Shown: positions 16,595 to 23,969 of the stretch, piece after piece
Layout: each line of letters starts with the position of its first letter
How positions within the stretch are numbered: the stretch's first letter is position 1
NCBI GenBank assembly: GCA_964612465.1
Contig: CAZTDF010000002.1
Coordinates: 1-64,000, forward strand
Source of the DNA: JAFGPJ01 sp964612465
GTDB taxonomy: Bacteria > Planctomycetota > Phycisphaerae > Sedimentisphaerales > Anaerobacaceae
DNA length: 64,000 nucleotides
Direction of reading: 5' to 3'
The notes under the pieces: generated by a model
Told to the model about the DNA's origin: nothing
Databases searched by the model: none
Seen by the model: only the letters and a program-made list of their open reading frames with translations
Program-made: the position numbers and the translations under genes

Positions 16595-17157
16595 CTATAT
16601 CATGTGCCAGGTTTCCTCCTGCTCGATTTCAAAAGGCCCGAGATCCAAATTTACATTTGCCTGGTACTTGCTTTTGAAATCCTCTGGCACTCGCCACGAG
16701 TACCGGCATACGCCGCCTCAGCCATACTCGAATTTGCCCGAGGCAAGTACTGTCCCGGCTTCATCCACAATCTGAAGTTTCGGTGCTTCGAGACCACTGC
16801 CGCTCTTCATTAATTGTGGATTGTAACGTTCGCCGGACTGCCCGGTGATCGAAAGGTCTATCGATACCTGCCGGCCCGCGGATTCGGCCTCGGTTTTGAC
16901 GTTCAGCGGTGGGACAAATTTCAGAGTAGTGGTCCGGCCCTGAGTGACCGTGATTCTTGACGAAATATTTTGTGCTCCATCAAAAGATGCCAGCCATTTG
17001 TCGCCGCCTTCATTCATGGTAAGGCTTCCATACAATGCAAGATATTTGCCGACAGGATCCTGACCGGGTCGGGTGACGGGTCGAGTTGAAGATTTTTCCA
17101 AAACACGCCGTGCAGACCGCGAAGGTTTACTGCAACTCCGGGAGTCTCAAGTTTAAC
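16595..17157 (-). CDS. Selenoprotein of the UGGxC family, copy 2 (5' part lost in gap)
   Basis: Paralogue of the gene to its right. Reading TGA at 16718-16720 as selenocysteine, the frame runs on for 39 residues (U-G-G-V-C-R-Y-S-W-R-V-P-E-D-F-K...) to TAG. The tail matches copy 1 in G-G-x-C, R-Y-x-W, V-P-E-D-F-K, K-Y-Q and D-L-G-P-F-E. The part before the TGA is a beta-rich domain ending K-F-E-Y-G. The 5' end falls in the 100-N gap. Near 17050-17100 the likely protein frame appears to jump by one base (the upstream frame reads N-L-R-G-L-H-G-V-F-W-K-N-L), which may be a sequencing or assembly error beside the gap. Function unknown; presumably exported like copy 1. Confidence 0.75.
16686..16704 (-). 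promoter_or_regulatory. SECIS-like hairpin 2
   Basis: On the minus strand GGTACTCG pairs with CGAGTGCC (one T-G wobble) around a TGG loop, starting 13 bases after the TGA. Compared with hairpin 3, one C-G pair is replaced by T-A, a compensatory change, so the pairing is conserved while the sequence is not. Confidence 0.85.
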
Positions 17158-17257
17158 NNNNNNNNNNNNNNNNNNNNNNNNNNNNNNNNNNNNNNNNNNN
17201 NNNNNNNNNNNNNNNNNNNNNNNNNNNNNNNNNNNNNNNNNNNNNNNNNNNNNNNNN
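17158..17257. other. Assembly gap (100 N)
   Basis: Exactly 100 N, a placeholder length. Unlike the gap at 26066, the two flanks do not repeat each other, so real sequence of unknown length is missing, including the start of the second tandem selenoprotein. Confidence 0.95.
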
Positions 17258-17285
17258 CGGCATGAGGTTTGAACAAATAAACTGC

Positions 17286-17930
17286 TCAATTCCATGTCTT
17301 TTCGGTTTTTTTCTCGAAAGGTCCCAGGTCAATATCCAACAGGACCTGGTATTTAGCTTTGAAATCTTCGGGTACTTGCCACAAGTACCGGTAGCAGGCG
17401 CCGCCTCAGCCATACTTGAAGCTGCCGGACTTAATAACGTTTCCTGTTTCATCAACGATTTTGATTTTTGCTCCGGTGACGGCCCGATTGTCTTTTGTTA
17501 TGAAGTTCTGGTATTGCTCGCCCGCCTGACCTATGATGGCATAATTTATCGAGATGATTGAGCCGTTTTTTTTAACTTCCGGTTTAATCAGAAAAGGCGG
17601 TCCGAGTCTGATGGCTGTTGCTTCGTTGTTTCGAACCTTGATTTCTGATAGGTCTGCCCAGGGGCCGCGGCTTTCGATCCGCCATGTGTGCCCATCTTGT
17701 CTCATCGACAGACTCAGGAGTTGCGGCCTGTAGATTCGAGCACCGATTGCAGCAGGCTCGTCGCCCGAAGCAATTATTGCTGAAGCAGGCCAAGTGCTGT
17801 TAAGATGCAATAGGGCTTCAGCGCCGCCGGCATCGATCCCGACGAATCCTTTCCGCTGCGAATAGTAGAGAAGTGACAAACCCGATGCAGCTATAATGGC
17901 TAAAGAAATCAATATATCCTTTTTCTTCAT
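17286..17930 (-). CDS. Selenoprotein of the UGGxC family, copy 1
   Basis: With TGA at 17406-17408 read as selenocysteine the product has 214 residues; read as a stop it has 174. Residues 6-22 form a hydrophobic leader or anchor. A beta-rich domain (about 55-170) contains W-R-I-E-S-R-G-P-W and ends S-F-K-Y-G, followed by U175-G-G-A-C179 and a 35-residue tail. The tail is conserved in the neighbouring paralogue, with mostly synonymous differences (in D-L-G-P-F-E five of six codons differ silently). This shows the stretch after TGA is under protein-level selection. A SECIS-like hairpin follows. The gene is divergent from selA. I know no named family with this motif; a thiol/selenol redox role outside the cell membrane is inferred. 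Confidence 0.85.
17371..17389 (-). promoter_or_regulatory. SECIS-like hairpin 3
   Basis: On the minus strand GGTACTTG pairs perfectly with CAAGTACC over 8 base pairs around a TGG loop, starting 16 bases after the TGA. The extra three bases of spacing relative to hairpin 2 are one added Tyr codon. Confidence 0.87.
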
Positions 17931-18138
17931 ATATCAGACACCTCTGGGTAGTTTCATTCTTTATTTATTTAGACGCAGAGATACTGATTTCGTTACGTCC
18001 TTTTTTGATTTATTTTGTGAAAAGGTCAAATAATACCCGGACAGACAAACTGCTTGCTTTCACTAATGAAAGCTGTAAAATGGACAAAGGTATAAATTAT
18101 TTAAACATATCCCAATTTTATGAAAATCGAGGTAGCTG

Positions 18139-19563
18139 ATGGCAAAGCAGGAAAAAACCGCCGCGGCTGTGTTGAGAAAGTTGCCTGCCGTAGATGCACT
18201 TCTAAAGGAGCCTGACTTGGAAAACAGTGTTGCTGAGCTGGGCAGGGCAGTTGTAGTCAATTCAATTCGCCAGGCCATTGAAGAAGTTCGGGAACTTCTG
18301 AAGAACCGGGTCCTGGCCGAAACAGATGAAGAGGAAATTCGGCAGGAAATAATTTCAGATGTAATAAACAGTCTCAGAGCAATTTCCCGGCCGCACTATC
18401 GAAAAGTCGTCAACGCGACGGGGATCATTTTGCATACCGCTCTCGGGCGGGCGGTTCTTTCCGCTCAGGCGCTGCACCAGATTCAGGATGAACTGTCGGG
18501 ATATTCGCTGCTTCAGACCGATATCGAAACCGGCAAACGCTCTCGGCGAGATGAATATATCGAACAGCTTCTGCAGCAGCTTACCGGCGCCGAAGCTGCT
18601 ACTGTGGTCAATAATAATGCCGCCGCTACCAGCATTGTTCTAAATACCGTTGGCGACGGCAAAGAAGTCATCGTCTCTCGCGGCCAGCTTGTCGAGATCG
18701 GCGGGGCGTTCCGCCTGCCCGATGTGATGGCTTTCAGCGGGGCAAAACTCGTCGAGGTCGGAACCACGAATAAAACGCACCCGCGCGATTACATAAATGC
18801 CATTACCGAAAACACCGCTGCGATTCTCCGCGTTCATCCGAGCAACTATAAAATACAGGGATTCTCGTCAGAAGTCTCGCTCGACGAGCTTGTTGAGATA
18901 GCCCATGCTCATGGTCTGGTTATGATCGACGACGTCGGTGCCGGCGCGCTCATAGATTTTTCCCAGTTCGGATTTGAGCCTGAGCCGACTTTGAGAGAAT
19001 CGATTACCAAAGGAGCCGACATTGTCACTTCAAGCGCCGACAAGCTGATCGGTGCCTCCCAGGGCGGCATAATCCTCGGCAGGGCGAAACTGATTGACGC
19101 TGTGCGGAAGAATCAGTTTGCAAGAATTGTCCGCGTAGGCAAACTCACACTTGCAGCACTGGAAGCGACGCTGAAATTATTTCTTGATGAATCTATCGCT
19201 CTTCGCGAAGTACCGACGCTGAAAATGCTCAGACGCGATGCATCCGAGATAGCAAAACAGGCTGAGGGTATATCGATGAATTTGAAAAAGAGTGTTTCCG
19301 GTGCTAAGGTTACGACAATCTGCGGTTTCTCGCAATTGGGCAGCGGTTCCCTGCCGGGACAGAATTTACCTACGACACTGGTGGCCTTGCAGCCGGAAAC
19401 AATCGGTGCTGAATCGCTGGCACAACGGCTTCGCCAATACGGCACGCCGATTTTTACGCGTATCCAGAACGACCAGGTTCTTATCGATCCCCGAACCCTT
19501 CTGAGCGGGGATGAAAAAATAGTCGTCGAAGCGTTGGTCGAGATTTTCAGCCAAAAGAGTTAA
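18139..19563 (+). CDS. selA: L-seryl-tRNA(Sec) selenium transferase
   Basis: SelA converts Ser-tRNA(Sec) to Sec-tRNA(Sec) with selenophosphate, using PLP. The 474-residue length is normal. The N-terminal helical tRNA-binding part opens L-R-K-L-P-A-V-D-A-L-L. The PLP fold shows V-N-A-T-G-I-I-L-H-T-A-L-G-R, E-V-G-T-T-N-K-T and the PLP lysine 302 in S-S-A-D-K-L-I-G-A-S-Q-G-G-I-I. GAGG six bases before the ATG is the binding site. selB follows after five bases. It diverges from the tandem selenoprotein genes, so the 208-base gap to the left probably holds both promoters. Confidence 0.98.
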   Translation: MAKQEKTAAAVLRKLPAVDALLKEPDLENSVAELGRAVVVNSIRQAIEEVRELLKNRVLAETDEEEIRQEIISDVINSLRAISRPHYRKVVNATGIILHTALGRAVLSAQALHQIQDELSGYSLLQTDIETGKRSRRDEYIEQLLQQLTGAEAATVVNNNAAATSIVLNTVGDGKEVIVSRGQLVEIGGAFRLPDVMAFSGAKLVEVGTTNKTHPRDYINAITENTAAILRVHPSNYKIQGFSSEVSLDELVEIAHAHGLVMIDDVGAGALIDFSQFGFEPEPTLRESITKGADIVTSSADKLIGASQGGIILGRAKLIDAVRKNQFARIVRVGKLTLAALEATLKLFLDESIALREVPTLKMLRRDASEIAKQAEGISMNLKKSVSGAKVTTICGFSQLGSGSLPGQNLPTTLVALQPETIGAESLAQRLRQYGTPIFTRIQNDQVLIDPRTLLSGDEKIVVEALVEIFSQKS

Positions 19564-19568
19564 AAACT

Positions 19569-21482
19569 ATGGCCACAGCACGAAAAAATATCACACTCGG
19601 CACGGCCGGTCATATCGATCATGGTAAGACCGCGTTAATAAAATGCCTGACCGGTTGTGACACGGACCATCTCAAGGCCGAGAAGGAACGTGGAATGTCC
19701 ATTGACCTTGGATTTGCACCTTGCACGGTCTCCGGGCTGGAAGTCGGCATCGTCGATGTCCCCGGTCATGAGAATTTTATCAAGACGATGGTCGCCGGAG
19801 CTACAGGAATTGACGGTGTTATTTTTGTAATTGCCGCTGATGACGGCGTGATGCCCCAGACTCGTGAGCACTTCGACATCCTAACGCTGCTCGGCGTTAA
19901 ATACGGAATCGTGGCTTTGACAAAAGTCGATACTGTCGAGCCTGAACGCGTTAAAAAAGTGACCGCAGAGGTAAAAGATTTTCTCGCAGGCACATTCCTT
20001 GAGGATGCGCCGATTCTTCCCGTATCCAGTATTACAGGCGAAGGTTTCGATACTTTTTATGAGGCTCTTAAAAAGCTTGTCGATACTATCGAGCCGAAAA
20101 AGACCGACGGCGTGTTCAGGCTGCCGGTAGAGCGGACGTTCTCTGTCAAGGGATACGGAACGGTGGTGACCGGCATTCCGGTCGCGGGTTCGGTCAAAAT
20201 TGGCGATGAAGTTGTCCTTTTCCCGCACGGGACGAAAGGCCGAATTAAGGCCGTGCAGGTTTACAAGAGAAACAGCGATACCGCCATGGTAGGCCAGTGC
20301 GCGGCGATCAATGTCCCTCAGTGGGATTACAAGGACGTCGGTCGCGGTTGTACCGTCACGCTCGGCGATTATTTTTCGCCTCAGCAATGGTACTTGTGCA
20401 GCCTTCGGATACTCCCCGGTGTAAAATCACCGCTCAAGAATGGCGCGAACATAAAATTCCACACCGGCACCTCCGAAGTTACCGCTACGATATTCTTAAT
20501 GGAAGGCAGCAGCGTTACTGCCGGCCGGGAGTGTCTCGTTCAGGTCCGGCTGAATCGGCCGCAGCGGATTGTGGCGGGCCCCCGTGACCGGTTCATTCTG
20601 CGGAGTCTTTCACCCGTCCATACAATCGGCGGTGGGATGATTATCGAGGCTCTGAGGAACAAGATAAAGCGAAAAGATGAGCGAGTATTCCAGGATGCAC
20701 AAGACAGGGCAAAAGCGGTGGTGACCGAGCGTGATTTCGTCGAGTATTGTATCAAGACCGCCGATGATTTTGCTGCCGGCGAAAGCGGGCTTTCGGTTCG
20801 TGCAAAGATGTTGCCGGGGTCGTTGAAGGAAATTCTTGCCGGGCTTGTCGACGGGGGCGAGGTCCTGAATTTAAGCCAGAAGCTGTTTATACATCGTGAC
20901 ACATGCCGCGATGTCCAGCAAAAGTTGCTTGACATTGTCGGCGAGTTTCACCGCAGTAAGCCCGAAAGTCCCGGCCTTAGTACCGAGCAGTTGCTCGAAG
21001 CATCCCGGCTGAAAAAGGATGTTTTCGATGGCCTGGTAGAAATGCTTGTCTCTCAGGGCAAACTCGTCGAGAGGAAGCATCGCCTGGCGCTGCCGGAGCA
21101 TCAGGAGATGTTCAGCGACGATGAGCAAAAACTGCTACGCAGCGTCGAATCGCTTTTCAAAACCCGGCCATTCAATCCTCCCAAGCTCGATGAAGTCGCC
21201 GGGAGCATAGCAGCAAAACCGGAAGATGTCCAAAAAGCTCTTAAGATATTGATTGAGCAGGAGCAGCTTGTCCGTGTTGATAAGGACCTTCTCTTTCACC
21301 GCGAGGCCGTTGAGCGGGCCCGCGAAGCGTTGGTCTCATACATCACTGAGAAGGGCGGCCTCGAAAGTGTCAAGTTCAAGTATCTGCTCGACACCACAAG
21401 AAAATTCGCCATCCCGCTTCTCGATTACTTCGATCGAATCGGATTGACCAGGCGTGTGGGTTACACGCGACTTTTGAAATGA
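19569..21482 (+). CDS. selB: Selenocysteine-specific elongation factor
   Basis: SelB delivers Sec-tRNA(Sec) to UGA codons followed by a SECIS element. The 637 residues begin with an EF-Tu-like GTPase: G1 G-H-I-D-H-G-K-T, G3 D-V-P-G-H-E-N-F, G4 T-K-V-D. Beta-barrel domains with R-T-F-S-V-K-G-Y-G-T-V-V-T-G and a C-terminal series of winged helices (from about 380) follow, ending R-R-V-G-Y-T-R-L-L-K. The C-terminal winged helices are the part that binds SECIS hairpins, so this SelB should recognise the 8-base-pair/UGG hairpins described here. It is co-transcribed with selA and probably with the small gene that follows. Confidence 0.98.
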   Translation: MATARKNITLGTAGHIDHGKTALIKCLTGCDTDHLKAEKERGMSIDLGFAPCTVSGLEVGIVDVPGHENFIKTMVAGATGIDGVIFVIAADDGVMPQTREHFDILTLLGVKYGIVALTKVDTVEPERVKKVTAEVKDFLAGTFLEDAPILPVSSITGEGFDTFYEALKKLVDTIEPKKTDGVFRLPVERTFSVKGYGTVVTGIPVAGSVKIGDEVVLFPHGTKGRIKAVQVYKRNSDTAMVGQCAAINVPQWDYKDVGRGCTVTLGDYFSPQQWYLCSLRILPGVKSPLKNGANIKFHTGTSEVTATIFLMEGSSVTAGRECLVQVRLNRPQRIVAGPRDRFILRSLSPVHTIGGGMIIEALRNKIKRKDERVFQDAQDRAKAVVTERDFVEYCIKTADDFAAGESGLSVRAKMLPGSLKEILAGLVDGGEVLNLSQKLFIHRDTCRDVQQKLLDIVGEFHRSKPESPGLSTEQLLEASRLKKDVFDGLVEMLVSQGKLVERKHRLALPEHQEMFSDDEQKLLRSVESLFKTRPFNPPKLDEVAGSIAAKPEDVQKALKILIEQEQLVRVDKDLLFHREAVERAREALVSYITEKGGLESVKFKYLLDTTRKFAIPLLDYFDRIGLTRRVGYTRLLK

Positions 21483-21509
21483 TATACAATTACTCATAGG
21501 ACAAGATTG

Positions 21510-21764
21510 ATGCGATTTGGAAAAATATCAGCTACGCTGTTGATTATAGCAGGGGCGACATTTGTTCTTTTGTTTCTATGCCAGCCCGGCTGAGGCAATC
21601 CGCTCGCGATCCTTGGAGGATTGCTGGTAATGCTCTCGTTTCCCGCTGCCCTGGTATTCGGTATCTATGGCATAATTTATGACAGTCACAAGCTGCTTTC
21701 CATCATTTCAGCACTGCTCGCTGGAGGGATAATGTTACTCTGGGTATATATGCTCGGGGTGTAA
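21510..21764 (+). CDS. Small three-helix membrane selenoprotein downstream of selB
   Basis: AGGA eight bases before the ATG is the binding site. The frame carries one in-frame TGA at 21591-21593 and then runs 56 more codons to TAA, giving 84 residues. If TGA were a stop, the product would be an implausible 27-residue peptide. Helix 1 (about 8-23) is followed by C24-Q-P-G-U28-G-N-P; two more hydrophobic helices (about 33-54 and 63-82) lie after the TGA. A SECIS-like hairpin begins 12 bases after TGA. The gene lies 27 bases after selB, so it is probably the third gene of a selAB operon. I recognise no family; the Cys/Sec pair at a membrane surface suggests a redox or selenium-handling role, which is inference. 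Confidence 0.8.
21606..21624 (+). promoter_or_regulatory. SECIS-like hairpin 4
   Basis: GCGATCCT pairs with AGGATTGC over 8 base pairs (third pair G-T) around a TGG loop, starting 12 bases after the TGA. The stem sequence is unlike those of hairpins 1-3, but length, loop and spacing agree. Confidence 0.83.
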
Positions 21765-21988
21765 ATAGAAGGATAAAAGCCATCCCCAAATCCGTCATCA
21801 TCGACATTATCTGGTAATTTTAGGGTGTTTTTCATATAATGGATTTGTAGAAGGCTAAGCCGGTACTGAGTTTGTTTAAAAATTCCGGAATTTCTGTCAC
21901 AGAATTCGTTTTCTGTCGTCTATAAGAGTGGGGGAGCATTAGTTGTTGAGGTGCGCCTTGATTTTGGCAGAAATCCGAAAGGGCTGAG

Positions 21989-23029
21989 ATGGGACAGACT
22001 ACCGAGCAGACAATTAAAAAAAACCATAAGAGCGGAGGCGTTGACGAAAGCGAATTGATGGCTCGCCTACATAAGGGCTATGTCAGCTTAAAGCGTCAGA
22101 TACACAAAGTCATCGTCGGTCAGGATGATGTAATCGATTCAATGCTTTGTTGCATGCTCGCCGGGGGGCACTGTATCGTCCAGGGTGTGCCGGGCCTTGC
22201 AAAGACGATGATGGTGCATGCGGTAGCCGATGCGATGAGGCTAACGTTTAACCGCATCCAATTCACGCCCGATTTGATGCCTTCGGACATAACCGGCGCC
22301 GATATTATCCAGCGTGATCCGCAGTCAAAGAAGAGAAAATATGAGTTTGTGCAGGGGCCGATTTTTGCCAACGTGGTTTTGGCCGATGAGATAAACCGCA
22401 CGCCGCCCAAGACGCAGGCCGCACTTCTGCAGGCGATGCAGGAGCGTGAGGTAACTGTCGCCGGCAGAACGTTTAAGCTCGATGAGCCGTTCTTTGTGCT
22501 GGCAACGCAGAATCCGATCGAGCAGGAGGGGACATATCCGCTGCCGGAGGCCGCTCTGGACAGGTTTATGTTTATGATCTTTATCGATTATCCCACGGCC
22601 AGGGAAGAGCACATGATAGTCAAGCAGACCACGACGAGGAAGAAGATATCCGTCCAGCAAGTGCTTGACAGGAATGATATGGTGCTGTTTCAGGAGATTG
22701 TTCGAATGGCGCCCGTCAGTGACATGGTAATAGCATACAGCATAAAACTGGCACGCGCGACACGCCCGAATGACCAGCTTGCCACGCCGATGATTAAGAA
22801 ATATCTAAATTGGGGTGCCGGCCCGAGAGCCGGGCAGTTTATGACGCTTGGGGCAAAGGCAAAGGCGCTGATCGATGGGCGCGTTACGCCGAGCTTTGAC
22901 GATGTAAAAGTGGTCAGCAAACTCGTGCTGAGACATCGCATTATTCCCAACTTCAACGCAGAAGCGGATGGCATCGGCGTCGAGGGAATTCTCGATGACC
23001 TTGTCGAGAATGTCTCGCCGCCGAAATAA
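21989..23029 (+). CDS. MoxR-family AAA+ ATPase
   Basis: A 346-residue AAA+ ATPase of the MoxR/RavA type with Walker A G-V-P-G-L-A-K-T, Walker B V-V-L-A-D-E-I-N-R, and the signature P-P-K-T-Q-A-A-L-L-Q-A-M-Q-E-R and A-T-Q-N-P-I-E-Q-E-G-T-Y-P-L-P-E-A. MoxR proteins act as chaperone-like partners of VWA-domain proteins encoded next to them, as here. It is the first gene of a run of seven on the same strand. The first 25 residues are a polar extension before the core domain. Confidence 0.95.
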   Translation: MGQTTEQTIKKNHKSGGVDESELMARLHKGYVSLKRQIHKVIVGQDDVIDSMLCCMLAGGHCIVQGVPGLAKTMMVHAVADAMRLTFNRIQFTPDLMPSDITGADIIQRDPQSKKRKYEFVQGPIFANVVLADEINRTPPKTQAALLQAMQEREVTVAGRTFKLDEPFFVLATQNPIEQEGTYPLPEAALDRFMFMIFIDYPTAREEHMIVKQTTTRKKISVQQVLDRNDMVLFQEIVRMAPVSDMVIAYSIKLARATRPNDQLATPMIKKYLNWGAGPRAGQFMTLGAKAKALIDGRVTPSFDDVKVVSKLVLRHRIIPNFNAEADGIGVEGILDDLVENVSPPK

Positions 23030-23072
23030 CAGTCACAACAATCGGCGGCAATTTGTTTGATGGGGCAGGACA

Positions 23073-23969
23073 GTGAGGCAGAATCGTAAATATCTTGACC
23101 CGGTGTTTCTGAGCAAGCTGGGTAATATGGATTTGGTCGCCCGCTGTGCTGTGGAGGGTTTTTTTGCCGGGCTGCACCCGAGTCCATTCCACGGCTTTAG
23201 CGTCGAATACAGCGACCACCGGGAATATCATGCCGGCGACGAGCTGAAATTTGTCGATTGGAAGGTTTTCGGCAGGAGCGACAAATTGTATATAAAACAG
23301 TTCCAGCAGGAAACGAATACGACCGCCTATATCCTGCTGGACAGCAGCAAGAGCATGTCTTTTGCCGGGGACGGTGCAGTCAGCAAAATGGACTACGGCT
23401 CGTATCTTGCCGCGGCCCTGAGCTATTTGATGCTTAGCCAGAGCGACAGCACGGCACTGATATTATTTGCTGAAAAGGTGCTAAAGCATATTCCGCCCAG
23501 GTCGAAACGCACGCATCTGAATATAATTCTGACGGCCCTGCAATATAACAGGCCGGCAGGGCAGACGAACCTTGCCGGCGTTCTTCATACGATTGCCGAG
23601 ACGACAAAAAGACGGGGTATTGTCATTCTGATTTCCGATTTGCTCGATGACGAGGCCGATATCTTTCAGGGCCTGGCGCACTTGAAATTTCTTAAACACG
23701 ATGTAATTGTTTTTCATACGATGGATCATCAGGAGCTTAATCTCGATTACGAGGGACTGATACAGTTTGAGGATTTGGAGACAAAAGCCAGGATGCGGGC
23801 TTTTCCTCAATCCCTGCGTGAAGGCTATCGGCAGCGCGTTTCCGAATTCCTGGATAATATAGAAAAGACCGCCGGCAACAGCGGCATCGATTATTGTCTG
23901 CTCGATACCTCCGAGCCTCTCGACAGGTCGCTGGTTGCTTATTTATCAAAGCGAAAGAGAATGATGTGA
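23073..23969 (+). CDS. DUF58 protein (VWA-like)
   Basis: A 298-residue soluble protein starting at GTG after an AGGA site. It carries the DUF58 signature (S-D-H-R-E-Y-H-A-G-D-E-L-K-F-V-D-W-K-V-F-G-R) followed by a VWA-like domain with a metal-site-type D-S-S-K-S-M-S. In MoxR gene clusters the DUF58 protein is the usual second member and a presumed client of the ATPase. Its stop overlaps the GTG start of the next gene (GTGA), so the two are translationally coupled. Confidence 0.9.
   Translation: MRQNRKYLDPVFLSKLGNMDLVARCAVEGFFAGLHPSPFHGFSVEYSDHREYHAGDELKFVDWKVFGRSDKLYIKQFQQETNTTAYILLDSSKSMSFAGDGAVSKMDYGSYLAAALSYLMLSQSDSTALILFAEKVLKHIPPRSKRTHLNIILTALQYNRPAGQTNLAGVLHTIAETTKRRGIVILISDLLDDEADIFQGLAHLKFLKHDVIVFHTMDHQELNLDYEGLIQFEDLETKARMRAFPQSLREGYRQRVSEFLDNIEKTAGNSGIDYCLLDTSEPLDRSLVAYLSKRKRMM

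Noticed and set aside
18013..18030. Rex-like site TTGTGAAAAGGTCAAATA in the selA upstream region
   Set aside because: Only the left half matches the consensus; the right half lacks TTCACAA.
21480..21482. TGA at the end of selB as recoded codon
   Set aside because: SelB is complete and of normal length there, no SECIS-like hairpin follows, and the next gene has its own binding site and start.
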